This document shows, piece by piece, positions 35,448 to 47,213 of a stretch of 64,000 bases of DNA. Location of the stretch: positions 1,674,001 to 1,738,000 of the forward strand of contig JAKSGN010000002.1 in the NCBI GenBank assembly GCA_024180945.1, written 5' to 3'. This DNA is from Macrophomina tecta (taxonomy: Eukaryota > Ascomycota > Dothideomycetes > Botryosphaeriales > Botryosphaeriaceae). The notes beneath the pieces were generated by a model that was not told the DNA's origin, did no database searches, and worked only from the letters and a program-made list of their open reading frames with translations. The stretch's first letter is position 1; each line of letters opens with the position of its first letter. The translations under genes were made by a program, and so were the position numbers.

Positions 35448-36747
35448 TCATTCTCCCGAGCCGGCCTTTTTCGCGGCGTCTTCCCGCTCGAGATCGTAGT
35501 TGCGGAGGGCGTTGAGATTGTGCGTGTAGTTGGTGGCGACGAGGTCGGCCGCTTCGATGGCCAGCAGCTTGTGTGCCCTGCCCGACAAGTGCATGCCATC
35601 CCTGGAACAAGGTGTCAGTAGGCGTCCAACCACAGCCGAGAGCGGAGAAAAGAGGAGCAAGAAGAAGAAAAAAAAAAAAAAAAGATTGCTGACCAGAACA
35701 GGTAGTGAGACGCATCGTCGCAGAGCTCGGTGCGGTTGCTATTGGCGTCGCCCATGTCAAACGGATACTGGGCGCTGGAGCGCGGCAGAGGCACGCACGG
35801 GCTGCGCACCTCGCGGAACCTGGGGTTGCTCTTGCCCTCGCCGCGCTCGTCGGCAATGCCAATCTTGTGCATCTGCTGCTCACGGATCAGGTTCAGCAGC
35901 CACTTGTCCGTCTCCAGCAGGTGGATGTAGCCGCCCGTCCACTGCCTCGCCGCCTTGTCCAACTCGTCGTTCCACGTCCTGGTCAGCGAGACGGCTGTCT
36001 GCTGCCGGTCCGGGAAGTCCAGAGGCTGCAGAGCAAACGCGGGCAGGAAAGAGACGTCAACAATCTTGGGCAGAACGATGTGCGGGCGTTGGCGCATGTG
36101 GGCGGCGATTACGTCAAGCTGGAGGAACAAGGCTTGCATGGTCTCCCGGATGTCGTCGTCGGCGGCTTTGTTGTCCAGCGAGGTGTACTGCCAGATGTCG
36201 CTGATGCCAAAGAAGACGGTGAAAACGGTCCATTCCTTGTGCTCGGCGCGTTGGGCAATGTGGCCGGACTGCTTCTCGAAGTTGATCCACTGCTGGACCT
36301 GTTTCTTGAGGTCGGCAAGGAACTTTTTGTTGCCGGGATGCTGATTCGTCACATTGGCCAGGATGTCGGTGTCCAAGACAGCATCGGGGTGCTCTTTGAA
36401 GTCGGGCGAGCCCGACGATCTGGCGAAATTGTCGATTTCGTCGCACAGCAGCTAGAATGGTCAGCCTAGGCTCGATGCGATGGGGAGCGCGTGCGTACCT
36501 CTTCGCACAAGGCCTCGGTCCACAAAGGCCGGCTGACGTTGTGCTGGGGGTTGTTTGAGGGGATTTGCACGCGGTACTCGCCCGTGTCAGACCAGGAATC
36601 GCCGAAGACAACAATGCGGCGCTGGGAGCGCGACAGGACCTTCTGCACGCGGTTCTGGATCTGCAGCGAGGGCAGGACCCAGCCGATGTAGGCAAGGGTG
36701 CAGATGGCCAGGAAGACGAGGGCGTGGAAGCGAGTGAGAGTCCGCAT
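35448..36747 (-). CDS. Membrane-anchored GDSL/SGNH hydrolase
   Basis: A 386-residue predicted type II membrane or secreted esterase. Exons: 36747-36499, 36451-35694 and 35601-35448. Residues 9-28 (ALVFLAICTLAYIGWVLPSL) form an uncleaved anchor or a signal peptide. Block I is VVFGDSWSDTG with the nucleophile Ser51. Block III appears as FFGISDIW, with Asp where the usual motif has Asn. Block V is DGMHLSGRAH, supplying the Asp and His at the C-terminus, right after the second intron. That intron contains a run of 16 T on the coding strand. Family members deacetylate polysaccharides or hydrolyse lipids; the substrate cannot be told here. A potential N-glycosylation site (NVS) lies near block I, in keeping with an extracytoplasmic domain. 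Confidence 0.85.
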
Positions 36748-39562
36748 GGCTGGGACGCGGCGGAGGCAGAGGCGAGACTGCCGGGGGACGGGGCGAGAGC
36801 GGATGAAGAGAAGAGTATGGAGGAGCGGAGGACTCGAGACAAAGTAAATACAAGAGACGGCGCAAAGGCGGTCGACGGGAGCGGCTCAGCATGGCGTGCT
36901 CCATTCAAAATCAGGACCGCCGCGCGTCAGACCTGGCATGGAGGCTGAAGAAGCAGCGTGGATGAGGCTTGCGTATGCACCGCGTCCACTCTGCAAGCCC
37001 GGTCGGGCTAATCTACGCAGGGGCTACGCCGCTGCTTCTACGGTACGGCCGACCTGTCATTACTCCGACCGCATCCTGGCGCCAAAACAAAGCTTCGTAG
37101 GACAGGCTGGAGCGCTGCAGACTGGGACAGTTGCTGTTCGAGAGAGGGCGTCATCGCACGAAGTGGGTGCCGGCTTCCCGAGCGAGCGTTGGCTGGGCGG
37201 AGAAGCCGCAAAGCTTAGCCGCACTCCGACAGCAGCCGTGTGCCTTGGCTGTGCGTGGCCTCAGGCGCGGCGGGCGCTGCGGAGATAAGTACTGGACGCG
37301 TGGAAAAACTGTACCGCGTGCGCCCGCATTCGCCTGCTGATACGCACAGGTGAAGCCTGCCCCGATGACTCGCTTTCGAGCGTGCGCCGCCTCTCTCTTC
37401 CATCCTCTGGCTCGGGATCCCCGGACATAGCCGCTCGGAAATCCACTACTCGTCACCGCCCCGCCAAGTGCCTGAAACGGCTACAAGGCGCACGACACGG
37501 CTCATCATCTCCGCCTTTGCGCAACAGTCCTGAAGCACTGTCCAATCAGACCCCGCGTGGCTGGTGATGACGTTTCCCAGAGTCCGCTTTCCGCCCGCTC
37601 AAACATCTGCGCCTCGCTCCCATCCAAAGCACGGCTAGACCAATGGCCTGACCGGCAAGCTTACCCATAAGCATCTACAACCTTGATGTAACTTTGGCCA
37701 GCCGTCCTCAGAAATGAATGTACGCTCCATCATGTCAAATCAACGCCCATTTCCCCGATACCAATCAGTCCCAGCATCGCGCACCGCATGTGTCTGCTTC
37801 GAGACCTCCTACTGCAGACAGCGTTGAATAGCCATGAGGGAAGTCTGAGCCAAAGACGGAGCTACATCTGCACCCGTCCTTCCGTCTGTAGTACGTACCC
37901 GTGCAGCAGACCGTCATACGGAGGCGGATCCACTGCACAACTTTGCGTGTGCATCCACAGCAGCCCCTTGTGCCCCAGACGGCCAATTGAAGAGAGGACA
38001 TAGTGGAGAAGAGCCGTCATCCTGGTAGTGACCTGTTCGTGTCGTATCCAGCTTAGCACTTCTCCCCAGGTGCAAGCGAGCCAAGGGACGTGTACCCACC
38101 ACCTATTACCTCAAGACATGGCTCCCGCATCACCCGTCTTGTAGGATTCACTCACTGCGCTGCTATCGTAGCCATCCTTGTACTTTGCCTCGTGTGGCAA
38201 GCCAGCAGGTACCCCAGGGGGCGCCGCGATTACTATCGTTGCGCGATAGGTGTGACACCAGTGCATCTACAGTTGGCACCAGCCGAAGTTCCTCATACGT
38301 TGGATTCTATCGAGAAATCTGCTCAACGTTCCGATGGATATGCCGCCATCCGATGCTCGATCAGATGGCCCATGATCCTGAAGTGGTGCGAGTACTCGTT
38401 TGGACGTTTGAACGCATCCCAAGGGCTTTCAGCTGGGCTTACGAATAGTGTGTTTTCGGGGCGAGTTTACAATCGGCGCATACAGCTACGAATTAGTGTC
38501 GCAAGCCAGCGTGATGCACCTGCCGTCTTCCATCGTCTGGAAACTGACTACGTAAGCGCCACCGTCGCACGGAACGCCGAGGCATACGGTGTCATGGGTG
38601 GGCAGCTGAGAGCTTGTATGTCAGGGCCGAAATATTGGTCGTGTACCGTACTCGTATTGCGATCCACTCCACTCCCTCCGCAACGTTTGCAGTGTATCTT
38701 TGAGAGCGTGCTTGGGAGTATCAATTCGGACGGTTGCTGCCTCTGCAGCCGTGGTTACTGAAATGTCCGTCATGTCACCGAAGGTTCCTTGTTGATTGTG
38801 CGCAAAGGACTGCTTATTGCTTTAGCCCATGCGTTTCACTACCTCTTTGTGTTACGGTTGGAAGTCTGAATTCTCCGTCAATCTGAGGCCGACCATGATG
38901 GAATCGGTGGCGGAGATTGATCAGAGCCAAATTATGATAGGGATGTGCATAGAATTAAGGGCCATGATGATATAAGGAGCATCAACCTGCCAATGTTAGG
39001 TCTCCTCAACTCAGCCTCAGTAGTAAAATGTCATGCTGAAATCCCAACGAATTTATTCAATATCAAAATAATTGCAGTTCCTTACTTCGGCACTCAACCC
39101 TCGTCAATCACCTTCATTTTGAGACGGACAACAAATTGGGTGCACAGTCAGCGTTGAAACTTTCGTACTAACCATGTGCATAAGCCAGACACCTTGGTAG
39201 TTTGGAAACAGCACCAACATTATTGCAGCGATGCCATGAAATGATGGCGTGTTTGACTTTTTGCAATTGGCACGAGTCTAGCGCGTCCGCTTCGAAGCAG
39301 CCTTCGTTCGTATTAGGAGTGTTTTTTTTTTTTTTTGGGTGGGGGGGGGGGCGTGGTTTTCGACGGCAAGGAAATGGCGCGAAAGCGAGCTCTCCGCATT
39401 GCGAAATCGGCGCGCGCGTGCATCTATCGATAGCGGCATTTTTCAGGGCCCGGACTCATCGACTCACTAGGTTTGACTTCGCCGCCGCTGTTCGTTTGCC
39501 AAACATACCCTTTTTCTCCTCGTCATACTTCACTGTCTTCTGTGTTTGTATTTTCCTTCATA
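36748..39562. other. Intergenic, no gene supported
   Basis: About 2.8 kb. The longest frame (38090-38761, GTG start) has no recognisable motif. An overlapping frame (38185-38448) ends in a protein-like HDPEVVRVLVWTFERIPRAF stretch, so a decayed gene fragment is possible. From about 38.8 to 39.2 kb the sequence is AT-rich. The last 250 bases hold the ARG8 promoter with its T/G tract. Confidence 0.5.
39322..39351 (+). repeat. Poly-T / poly-G composite tract in the ARG8 upstream region
   Basis: Fifteen T, then three G, one T and eleven G, ending about 210 bases before the ARG8 start codon. It has the same arrangement as 405-440. Poly(dT) tracts exclude nucleosomes in fungal promoters, and the G run could stall polymerases or fold. 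No direct evidence of function is available. Confidence 0.85.
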
Positions 39563-41047
39563 ATGGCCTTTAGACTCGGTTCTAAGAGCGTTTGCGCCGC
39601 TCTGCGCGCTCCCAAACCTTTCGCCTTAGCGCCGGTGTCTATCCAGCGTTATGCGTCATCTGCAGCCACGGCAGCTTCGAGCTTGCCAAACAGCGTGAAG
39701 GAGTCTATTGAGGTGAGGCGGAGACTATATAGCCATTTACTTAGCGATTGACCAGAGCTAACCACCTCTACGCAGAGGGAAGCCTCTCTCACGAACCCCG
39801 ATCCCGCCGCCGACTCCCAGACCGCGCGCCTGGTCAATGACTCCTTGCCATACATGGTTCCGACCTACGTTCGTCCGATGCCCATGTTCCACAAGGGAGA
39901 AGGTTGCTACATGTACGATGTGGAGAACCGCCAGTATCTTGACTTCACCGCAGGCATTGCAGTGAACGCGCTCGGCCACTGCGACCCGCAAATGGTCAAG
40001 CTAATGGCCGAGCAGGCGCAGACCCTTATTCACACTTCCAACTTGTACCATAACCCCTGGACTGGCGCTCTCTCCAAGCTGCTGGTTGAGAAGACGATTG
40101 CCGGCGGCGGCATGCACACTGCTGAGAAGACGTTCATCTGCAACTCGGGCTCAGAGGCGAACGAGGCTGCTATCAAGTTTGCGCGTAAGGTTGGCAAGGA
40201 GCTGGATCCGTCGAGTGAGAAGTACGAACTCGTTTCTTTCCACAGCTCCTTCCACGGCCGCACTATGGGTTCGCTGTCCGCGACACCGAACCCCAAGTAC
40301 CAGAAGCCTTTCGCGCCCATGGTCCCTGGCTTCAGGTACGGCACCTACAATGACATCGAGGCTATCCCATCGCTGGTCACCGAGAAGACCTGTGGTGTCA
40401 TAATTGAGCCCATCCAGGGCGAGGGTGGTGTCAACGTTGCAACACACGAGTTCCTGCTTGCCCTCCGCAAGCGCTGCACTGAAGTCGGTGCTGTGCTCAT
40501 CTATGATGAGATTCAGAGCGGCCTTGGCCGTACAGGTCAGATCTGGGCGCACGCTGCACTGCCCAAGGAAGCACACCCCGACATCCTCACCACCGCCAAG
40601 GCTCTGGGCAACGGTTTCCCCATTGGTGCTACCGTTGTGAACGACTTTGTTGTTTCGAAGATCAAGCCGGGTGACCATGGTACAACCTTCGGCGGCAATC
40701 CGCTTGCCTGCAGGTTGGCACACCACATCGTCGGCAGGCTCGCCGATCCGGAGCTGCAGAAGTCGGTCTTGAAGAAGGAGCAGATCTTCCGGAATCACTT
40801 TGAGACGCTCAAGCAGCGATTCCCTGACGTGATTACCGAGATCAGGGGTAAGGGTCTGATCTTGGGTCTTCAACTCAACCAGGACCCAACGCCCATCGTG
40901 ACCGCTGCTCGTGAGAGGGGTCTGTTGATCATTACTTGTGGCACGAATACCCTCAGGTTCGTCCCTCCGTTGGTGATCAGCGAGGCGGAGATTGCGAAGG
41001 GTATGGCAATTTTGGAGGGTGCTATGAACGCAGTCTTCCAGAAGTAA
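39563..41047 (+). CDS. ARG8: Acetylornithine aminotransferase, mitochondrial
   Basis: A 473-residue class III PLP aminotransferase that makes N-acetylornithine from N-acetylglutamate semialdehyde in mitochondrial arginine synthesis. Exons: 39563-39712 and 39776-41047. The first 40 residues (MAFRLGSKSVCAALRAPKPF onward) are rich in Arg/Ala/Ser and lack acidic residues, as in a mitochondrial presequence. Key parts: YLDFTAGIAVNALGHCDP, ICNSGSEANEAAIKFARK for phosphate binding, SFHSSFHGRTMGSLSAT, EPIQGEGGV, LIYDEIQSGLGRTG (Asp contacting the pyridine N), the PLP lysine Lys325 in TTAKALGNG, and HGTTFGGNPLAC. All family residues are present. Ornithine aminotransferase is the main alternative; the motif pattern and presequence favour Arg8. 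Confidence 0.93.
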
Positions 41048-41510
41048 GAGTTTTGGGTTCAGATGAGGGAAGAAAGGTGGGCATCTTAGACGCGAAGATA
41101 CCAGCGATGATTTTTGGGCGGCTGAAGAATGGCGTCTGGAGTTGACCAGGGATAAAAAAGTTTTGTTACATTGGTAGACTTACTAGTAAACTGAATTTGC
41201 GTGCGCAAGCAATCAAATATTTGCCTACCGTTCTTTGCAATTCATATGAGCACCGGCTTACTCTCGCGAGCATCTCGATCCAGCAGTCTTCGTAAGCTGT
41301 GGCCATGACTTTTCTCTGGGGCAGGATCCCTGCAGGGTCCGGCCGATAACGAATCTTATCGCGCAACCCACATCGACAAAAAATCCGCGGCCCGGGCCAT
41401 TCGTCACCGGGCAAATTCGATTCTGCTCGACCGCCGCAAAACGACCCCCCTCACCACCCAATCTGGCGAGCATACCCTTCCGATTCAAGGCAGGTGCCAG
41501 TGGGAACAAT
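41048..41510. other. Intergenic: ARG8 3' flank and TSR1 promoter
   Basis: About 460 bases with no further gene. Nothing distinctive was identified apart from the closeness of the two genes. Confidence 0.5.
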
Positions 41511-44125
41511 ATGGCCCCCATGGACGGCCAACACCACCACCGCAGCACCACTAAGGTGTCCCACAAGCCCTACAAGTCCCGCCACGCCAGCAAGAGCGCG
41601 CTGAAGGAGAAGAGCAAGGGTTCGCTCACCCTCTCCTACACTTCTGCATCCTGCCCTGGAGATCCTTCGCGTGACTGACAGAACTCGTCTTCTCCCACAG
41701 GCAAGATCGACGGCGCCGACCGCGGCGTCCGCCGCACGCCGCACCAGCAGGTGCTGTCGAAGCTCGACCGCCGCAACCAGGCCAAGCAGAAGCGCGTCGG
41801 CAAGCACGCCGAGCACATCGAGGCGACCAAGGTCTTCGCGGGGCGCGACGGCGCGCCGCGCGTCGTCGCCGTCGTGCCTCTCGCCGACGACGTCTCGGCC
41901 AAGCTCGCTGTGCGCAGCTTGAACGCCGGCCTCGATATCGAAGAGGATGTTCCCGAGGCCGGCGTTGCGCGCGTTGTTGTCGATCGCTTCAAGCAGAAGG
42001 TCCAGTACCTCGTCGTCGGCAGGGACCTGGTCGCCGCGCTCGACGCGTGCCGCGTTGCGGATTTTGTGATTTTCGTGCTCTCGGCGGAGCAGGAGGTCGA
42101 TGCCCTGGGGGAGCTGGTGCTTAGGAGTGTGGAGAGCCAGGGCGTGTCGAATGTGTTAGCTGCGGTGCAGGTATGTTCGGGGGAGAGAGGTTGTGGGAGG
42201 TCTAGGGATTTTGTTGCTAATGCGTGTTGTAGGGACTCGATTCCGCAGAGCCCCCGAAGCGCCGTCCGCAGATTTTGGGCTCGCTCAAGTCGTTTATCAC
42301 CCATTTTTTCCCGGCGCAGGAGAAGGTGCACTCGTTGGATAACAGGCAGGAGTGTTTGAATTTGATGAGGTCGCTCTGTACGAGCATTCCCAAGGGTGTA
42401 AGGTGGAGGGAAGAGCGCAGCTGGATGGTTGTGGAAAATGTTAGATGGCCTAGCGGAAAGGGCGCGATGACTGAGGAGGAGGCGAAGGGAGAGGTTGTTC
42501 TCACGGGTGTTGTGAGAGGAAAGGGGTTGAAGGCAGACAGGCTGGTAGAGGTGGGTGACTGGGGAACCTTCCAGATCGAGAAGATTACAGCAGCTCCCCT
42601 TGAGACGCGGAAGAAGGGTAAGGGAGACGACATGGCTGTGGATCTCGAGGGTCAGGATGCCGTTCTGGACCAGCCGACCGAGGATCAGGACGACTTGGGC
42701 GAACTTGCACCTGAGGAGGCCGTCATGGAGGATGCCGACGATTACGCTGTCTCCGTAGCGCCTTCGGAGCGCAAGGGTGTGCTTCTGGACGATCACCATT
42801 ACTTTTCGGATGAGGAGGACGAAGAACAGCTACGCCCCAAGAGGTTACCCAAGGGAACTTCTAAATACCAGTCAGCATGGTATCTTGGCGATATGTCCGA
42901 TTCAGGATCTGATCTTGAGAGCGTTGCGGGAGACGACGATGACGAGGACATGGACGGTCCGGCGAACCCAGCGGACGGTATGGAGGGTCTTGACATCAAC
43001 GGCAGGGAGCCAACGGAGGCAGCGCCATCGGAATACCCACAGTCGGAAATGTTCATGGACCCCTCGCCCGAAGACGAGGCTGAACAGATTGAGGCGTACC
43101 GCGCCCAGCGCAAGCAAGAGGCGGAAGAGGACCTCGAATTTCCCGACGAAATCGAACTTCACCCTTATGTGCTTGCGCGGGAACGCCTTATCAAGTACAG
43201 AGGACTGAAGAGCTTGAGGACAAGCAACTGGGAGACGGATGAAGATAGGCCATACGAACCCGAGTACTGGAGACGCCTCCTCGAGATCTCGGACTACAAG
43301 GGCGCCAAGGCACGTGTCTTGAGAGAGGCTCTTGTTGGCGGTGTGCAACCTGGCACTCGAGTCAACGTGCACCTTCGCAATGTGCCCCTCTCTCTGCAGA
43401 GCACGTACAACTCAGCAAACACGCTGGCTCTCTTCTCGCTGTTGCGTCACGAGCACAAGCGCACTGCTGTGAACTACAGCATCACGCTCAACTCAGAGTA
43501 CGAGGAGCCAATCAAGAGCAAGGAGGAAATTATTCTCCAGTGCGGGCCGAGGCGCTTCAGGATCAACCCGGTCTACTCGGCATCTGGCAACACGCCAAAT
43601 GATGTCCACAAGTTCGACAGGTTCTTGCATCCGGGACGTAGCGCGATCGCGACGTTCGTGGCGCCAATTACTTGGGGTTCCGTCCCCGCACTTTTCTTCA
43701 AACGCGTGGCGCCGGAAGCGGAAGAAGGCGCTGATGGCGAAGACACGGCAATGGATGCTGAGGCCGACAAGACTGCTGAGGGCGAGCTACAGCTCATTGG
43801 CACGGGCACGTCGCTGCCGCCATCCACGTCAAGAGTGATTGCCAAGCGCATCATCCTCACGGGCCACCCGTACAAGATCCACAAGCGCGTGGTGACGGTG
43901 CGGTATATGTTCTTCAATGCTGAGGACGTGCAGTGGTTCAAGGCGTTGCAGCTGTGGACAAAGCGCGGGCGCAGTGGCTTCATCAAGGAGAGTCTGGGCA
44001 CGCATGGCTACTTCAAGGCGACATTTGATGGGCGAATTAACCCGCAGGATGCAGTTGGAGTCAGCCTTTACAAGCGCGTCTGGCCCCGCGAGGCGCGTGC
44101 ACTTAGGGCGGGGGAGGCGCTATGA
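41511..44125 (+). CDS. TSR1: Tsr1, 40S ribosome maturation factor
   Basis: An 823-residue nucleolar/cytoplasmic factor of late 40S subunit assembly. It is a catalytically inert relative of the GTPase Bms1 that occupies the subunit interface of 20S pre-rRNA particles. Exons: 41511-41619, 41701-42170 and 42233-44125. The N-terminal basic tail HRSTTKVSHKPYKSRHASKS is a hallmark. The GTPase-like domain follows without P-loop residues. The AARP2CN-type segment with LGSLKSFITHFFPAQEKVHS comes next. An acidic linker (EDDDEDMDG, DSDGS-type) precedes the C-terminal DUF663/Tsr1 domain: YQSAWYLGDMSDSGSD, FRINPVYSASGNTPNDVHKF, VRYMFFNAEDVQWFK, GRINPQDAVGVSLYKRVWPR. Frame and length match the family. A 387-codon antisense frame is a shadow. 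Confidence 0.95.
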
Positions 44126-45017
44126 GGAGATCAGGAGAGAAAGACTGGGGTATTTTCGGCTACGACCAAAAGCATCTACGGCGATGCAGGGCATGAAAAA
44201 GGGATTATTTCGGTTGAGTAAATGATATCCGGCGTTCTTGTTGCTAGATAGAACAATGACACAATGACGAGGTCAGCATCTGGCATGGCAATTTCTGGGC
44301 TAGAAGGCCGTGGAGACAGTGACAAGGCCGGTGGGCTTGCACGCCTCGTGACATCGACAGGCTAGCATCCCCGTCATTGCATGTCCTCCTTCCCCAGCAT
44401 TCTCGTCGTGACACACAACCTTTTCCAACCTCCCGCTCCCCCGGACTGACCAGCGGCGCGCGCTAGTGTTGGGGTTCCAGCCTCTTTCTCCGTCTTTCCA
44501 CCCAGGCCAGCGCATACCCGGAGCGGCACACACCTTCGTGCTTAAGAGCTATCGCAATCGCGCCCGGCAGGCACTGTTGGCGACGCGACTCCCTCAACAC
44601 TCTTGATTGCTCGCGTGCTCGCGCAAGAGAGAAGAACTTTTTTTCATTTTTCCCCTCTCTTCATTGCACGGACATTCCTATCCAAAACCCAACAACAAAC
44701 CGACAATTTCCTCTTTTTTTTTTCCTTTGGCTTTACCCCAGCCCTCCGTCCCGCCGCCGCCGCCGCCGAATGGCTGAAGCACCACGATATAACGGCCACT
44801 CGGTTATCCTTTGACACGAAGAAACACGCGCGCGCGCGTGCAAAAGAGAGACCAACGGACAAGACAAAGGTCGAAACAGAACCTCTAATCCGATACATAA
44901 GAGAGACAATAACCCCACCAACCGATTCCAAGCGCGGGCGCGCGCGAGCAACACACAACTTGCATAGCTACATACATAAAACCCCCGCCACCACCCCCAC
45001 CAGCAGCAGCGAGAGTC
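44126..45017. other. Intergenic: promoter/leader of the Gag1-like gene
   Basis: About 890 bases, ending in a long C/A-rich leader just before ATG 45018 and with CG-dinucleotide runs near 44830 and 44940. No gene is seen. A plus-strand frame at 44603-45250 runs into the next gene out of frame and is not credible. Confidence 0.5.
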
Positions 45018-46223
45018 ATGGACACGAACCAATCCGCCGCCCGCGACGCGCGCCGCTTCCTGACCGACCGCGTCCGCAACGACTGGACCTTCCCCAGCAT
45101 CGCCGACGTGCACGCCAACGCCGCGGGCAGCGGGCCCGACGCCACCTACTACGACTCGTCGGTCGCGGGCGGCTCCGAGGACGAGCTGCGCGGCGTGACG
45201 CAGTTCCGCGAGCGGTACTACGGCAGCACGGACGACGACAACGACGATGAGAGCGATGGCAATGACGACGAACCGGAGGCAGGGCAGGCGAGCGCCGCCG
45301 CCCAGGCCGGCACTGCTGCTACTGGGGATAACGAGAATGAGGCTGGAGGCGGCAGCAAGCGGGAATACAAGTTCGACTCGCCGGAGCACGTGGGAAGGAG
45401 CTTGGAGGAGCGCGCGCAGAGACGCAAGCGGCGCCGGCGCGCAAGGCTCGAGGAGGAGATGGCGTGGAATGAGGGCGTCAGGTGCTTCGTGCGCAGGCGC
45501 GATGCGTGGACGGGGGCGGCGAGCGTGAGGAAGTACGCGCGCAGGCGGAGCAGGGCGAGTGCGGAGATGGATGTGGAGGAGGTGGAGGCGCAGAGGGCGG
45601 TGGACAGAGTGTTGGTCGAGACGGCGTCGGTGGTGGAGGAGGTGGTGGAAGAGAAGAAGGAGAAGGAGAAGGGGGATGAGGATGGCGCTGCGCCTGCGGA
45701 CAAGGAGAGGCAGACGGAGAAGAGGGTCAATGTCGATATCCCGGCCTCGGAGGAGCCGCTCGTGCCCCTCGCCCCGCCCTTGCTCCCGCACAATGCCATT
45801 CGACAGTCGATTACGCCGAAGGCCTATCCGGATATCTATGGCAAGATTGTCGTTGCCGGCCAGACGCCGAAGGTCCCCATCAATCTGGCGCACATGACCC
45901 GCGCGCTGGTACAGGGTTGGAAGGATGACGGCGAGTGGCCGCCGCGGCCCGGCCCGGCTGATCCGCTCATGGGGAGGAAGAAAGTTGCTTTGGCTGGCGG
46001 CCGAGTAGGTACGTTGGCGGCGGTGCTGGGTGGTGGTGATGGAAGCGTAGGTAAGAGCGCGGCCAGTAATAGTAGACATCACGGCGAGTTCTTGGCGCAC
46101 CACCCGCACCTGCAAAAGGGCGTAGAGAGCGTGAAGAAGGTGTTCCGTCTGAGTGGTGGTCACCATGGGCACTCAAATCCTAGTGGCGGGATTGTTCATG
46201 ATGGTCAACCGCCTGCGTCCTGA
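45018..46223 (+). CDS. Gag1-like clamp domain protein (DUF4050)
   Basis: A single-exon gene of 401 residues. Conserved pieces of the fungal DUF4050 / Gag1-like clamp family are visible: an N-terminal RRFLTDRVRNDWTFPSI, TQFRERYYG, the central EEEMAWNEGVRCFVRRRDAW and TGA segment, and HNAIRQSITPKAYPDIYGKI followed by PINLAHMTRALVQGWKDDGE. Between them lie acidic (DDDNDDESDGNDDE) and Glu/Lys-rich coiled-coil-like stretches (VVEEVVEEKKEKEKGDED). The tail is Gly/His/Ser-rich. The molecular role is poorly known; I attach no reaction. The ATG was chosen because it precedes the conserved block and follows stops in the pyrimidine-rich leader. The antisense 479-codon frame is a composition artefact. 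Confidence 0.82.
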   Translation: MDTNQSAARDARRFLTDRVRNDWTFPSIADVHANAAGSGPDATYYDSSVAGGSEDELRGVTQFRERYYGSTDDDNDDESDGNDDEPEAGQASAAAQAGTAATGDNENEAGGGSKREYKFDSPEHVGRSLEERAQRRKRRRRARLEEEMAWNEGVRCFVRRRDAWTGAASVRKYARRRSRASAEMDVEEVEAQRAVDRVLVETASVVEEVVEEKKEKEKGDEDGAAPADKERQTEKRVNVDIPASEEPLVPLAPPLLPHNAIRQSITPKAYPDIYGKIVVAGQTPKVPINLAHMTRALVQGWKDDGEWPPRPGPADPLMGRKKVALAGGRVGTLAAVLGGGDGSVGKSAASNSRHHGEFLAHHPHLQKGVESVKKVFRLSGGHHGHSNPSGGIVHDGQPPAS

Positions 46224-47213
46224 AGGATTGGTCGTGATGTCTTCCTAGAGAACTGGTCCCAAATCAATGCATTTGTATGGAAAGACCTGTATGAGCTGTC
46301 AAATAGGGGTCTAGTTCCTCTTTCTTTCTTTCTTTCTTTTTTTTTTTTTTTATTACCTCTTAATCCCTTCGCCTTCTCCGCTGTCCTTCCAACTTCTGTT
46401 GTATCGACAAACGGTGGCGCATACCCTTCTTTCCGGCGTATCGATAGCCGTACAAACTTTGCACTTTAGTACCCCTCCTTTCGCTCTTTCTGCGGACAGT
46501 CATTTTCTGTGGATGAGATCATGTCGGATCGGACAAGGGAGGACTTATGGCGGGCACGGGTGTTGTTGGCTGGGTTCAGGCGGGCGCCTATGGAAATTTG
46601 GTCAATTACTAGTTTATACCCAGATCTGATCCGACACATGCGAGAAAGACTTGGGATGGGATTATCAGATTATGGGGCGCAAATTGGCTGTATACCTATG
46701 CTTTGGTCCGTATTTTGCTTTAGCATCTGCTGGATCTTCACCCTTAATTGGCCTTATATGTTTTCGCATGAGTAGACTATCCATCCATTCATTTCACTGA
46801 CCTCTTTGTCAAGGACATGCTCACTCTCATTTGTTTCCACGTTCCCAAATTTTACCCTCTCTCACTTTCTTACCTTCCATCATCACCCAAGAGCGAAGTA
46901 TGGCGCAAGCTAGGAGCGAGGACGTGCGAACCACTGAGAGCTTTCGTGAGTGCGCATTCGCCCAATTCACAACCCAGAGAAGACGAGAAAAAGTACGATC
47001 ATTCTGGATTGTCAGGGAGAGAATGTGATTGGTCTGTCAACACGTTTATTTACATCCGAAAACTCCATCAAATCCAGCTTTGCGGTGCGAATATACACAA
47101 AACGCTCGAGAATTAAAGGAAGTAGAGTCGGACGGAACCGGGCGGTCTCGATTGTGATGGCCCCCCCTGCTCGCTGAACCCGGCGACGCATGTTTCCCTC
47201 CAGGCCCTCTCAT
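46224..47213. other. Convergent intergenic region
   Basis: About 1 kb between the Gag1-like gene (+) and the NIS1-like gene (-). A TTTC repeat merging into a run of 15 T (46318-46351) lies about 100 bases after the Gag1-like stop. No gene is supported. Confidence 0.5.

Noticed and set aside
38090..38761. 223-codon plus-strand frame
   Set aside because: GTG start, no motif, and an overlapping frame looks at least as protein-like.
41636..42799. 387-codon minus-strand frame
   Set aside because: Lies wholly antisense to TSR1, shows no motif, and follows the codon pattern of the TSR1 strand.
44733..46172. 479-codon minus-strand frame
   Set aside because: Antisense to the Gag1-like gene; Arg/Leu/His-rich shadow of GC-rich coding sequence.
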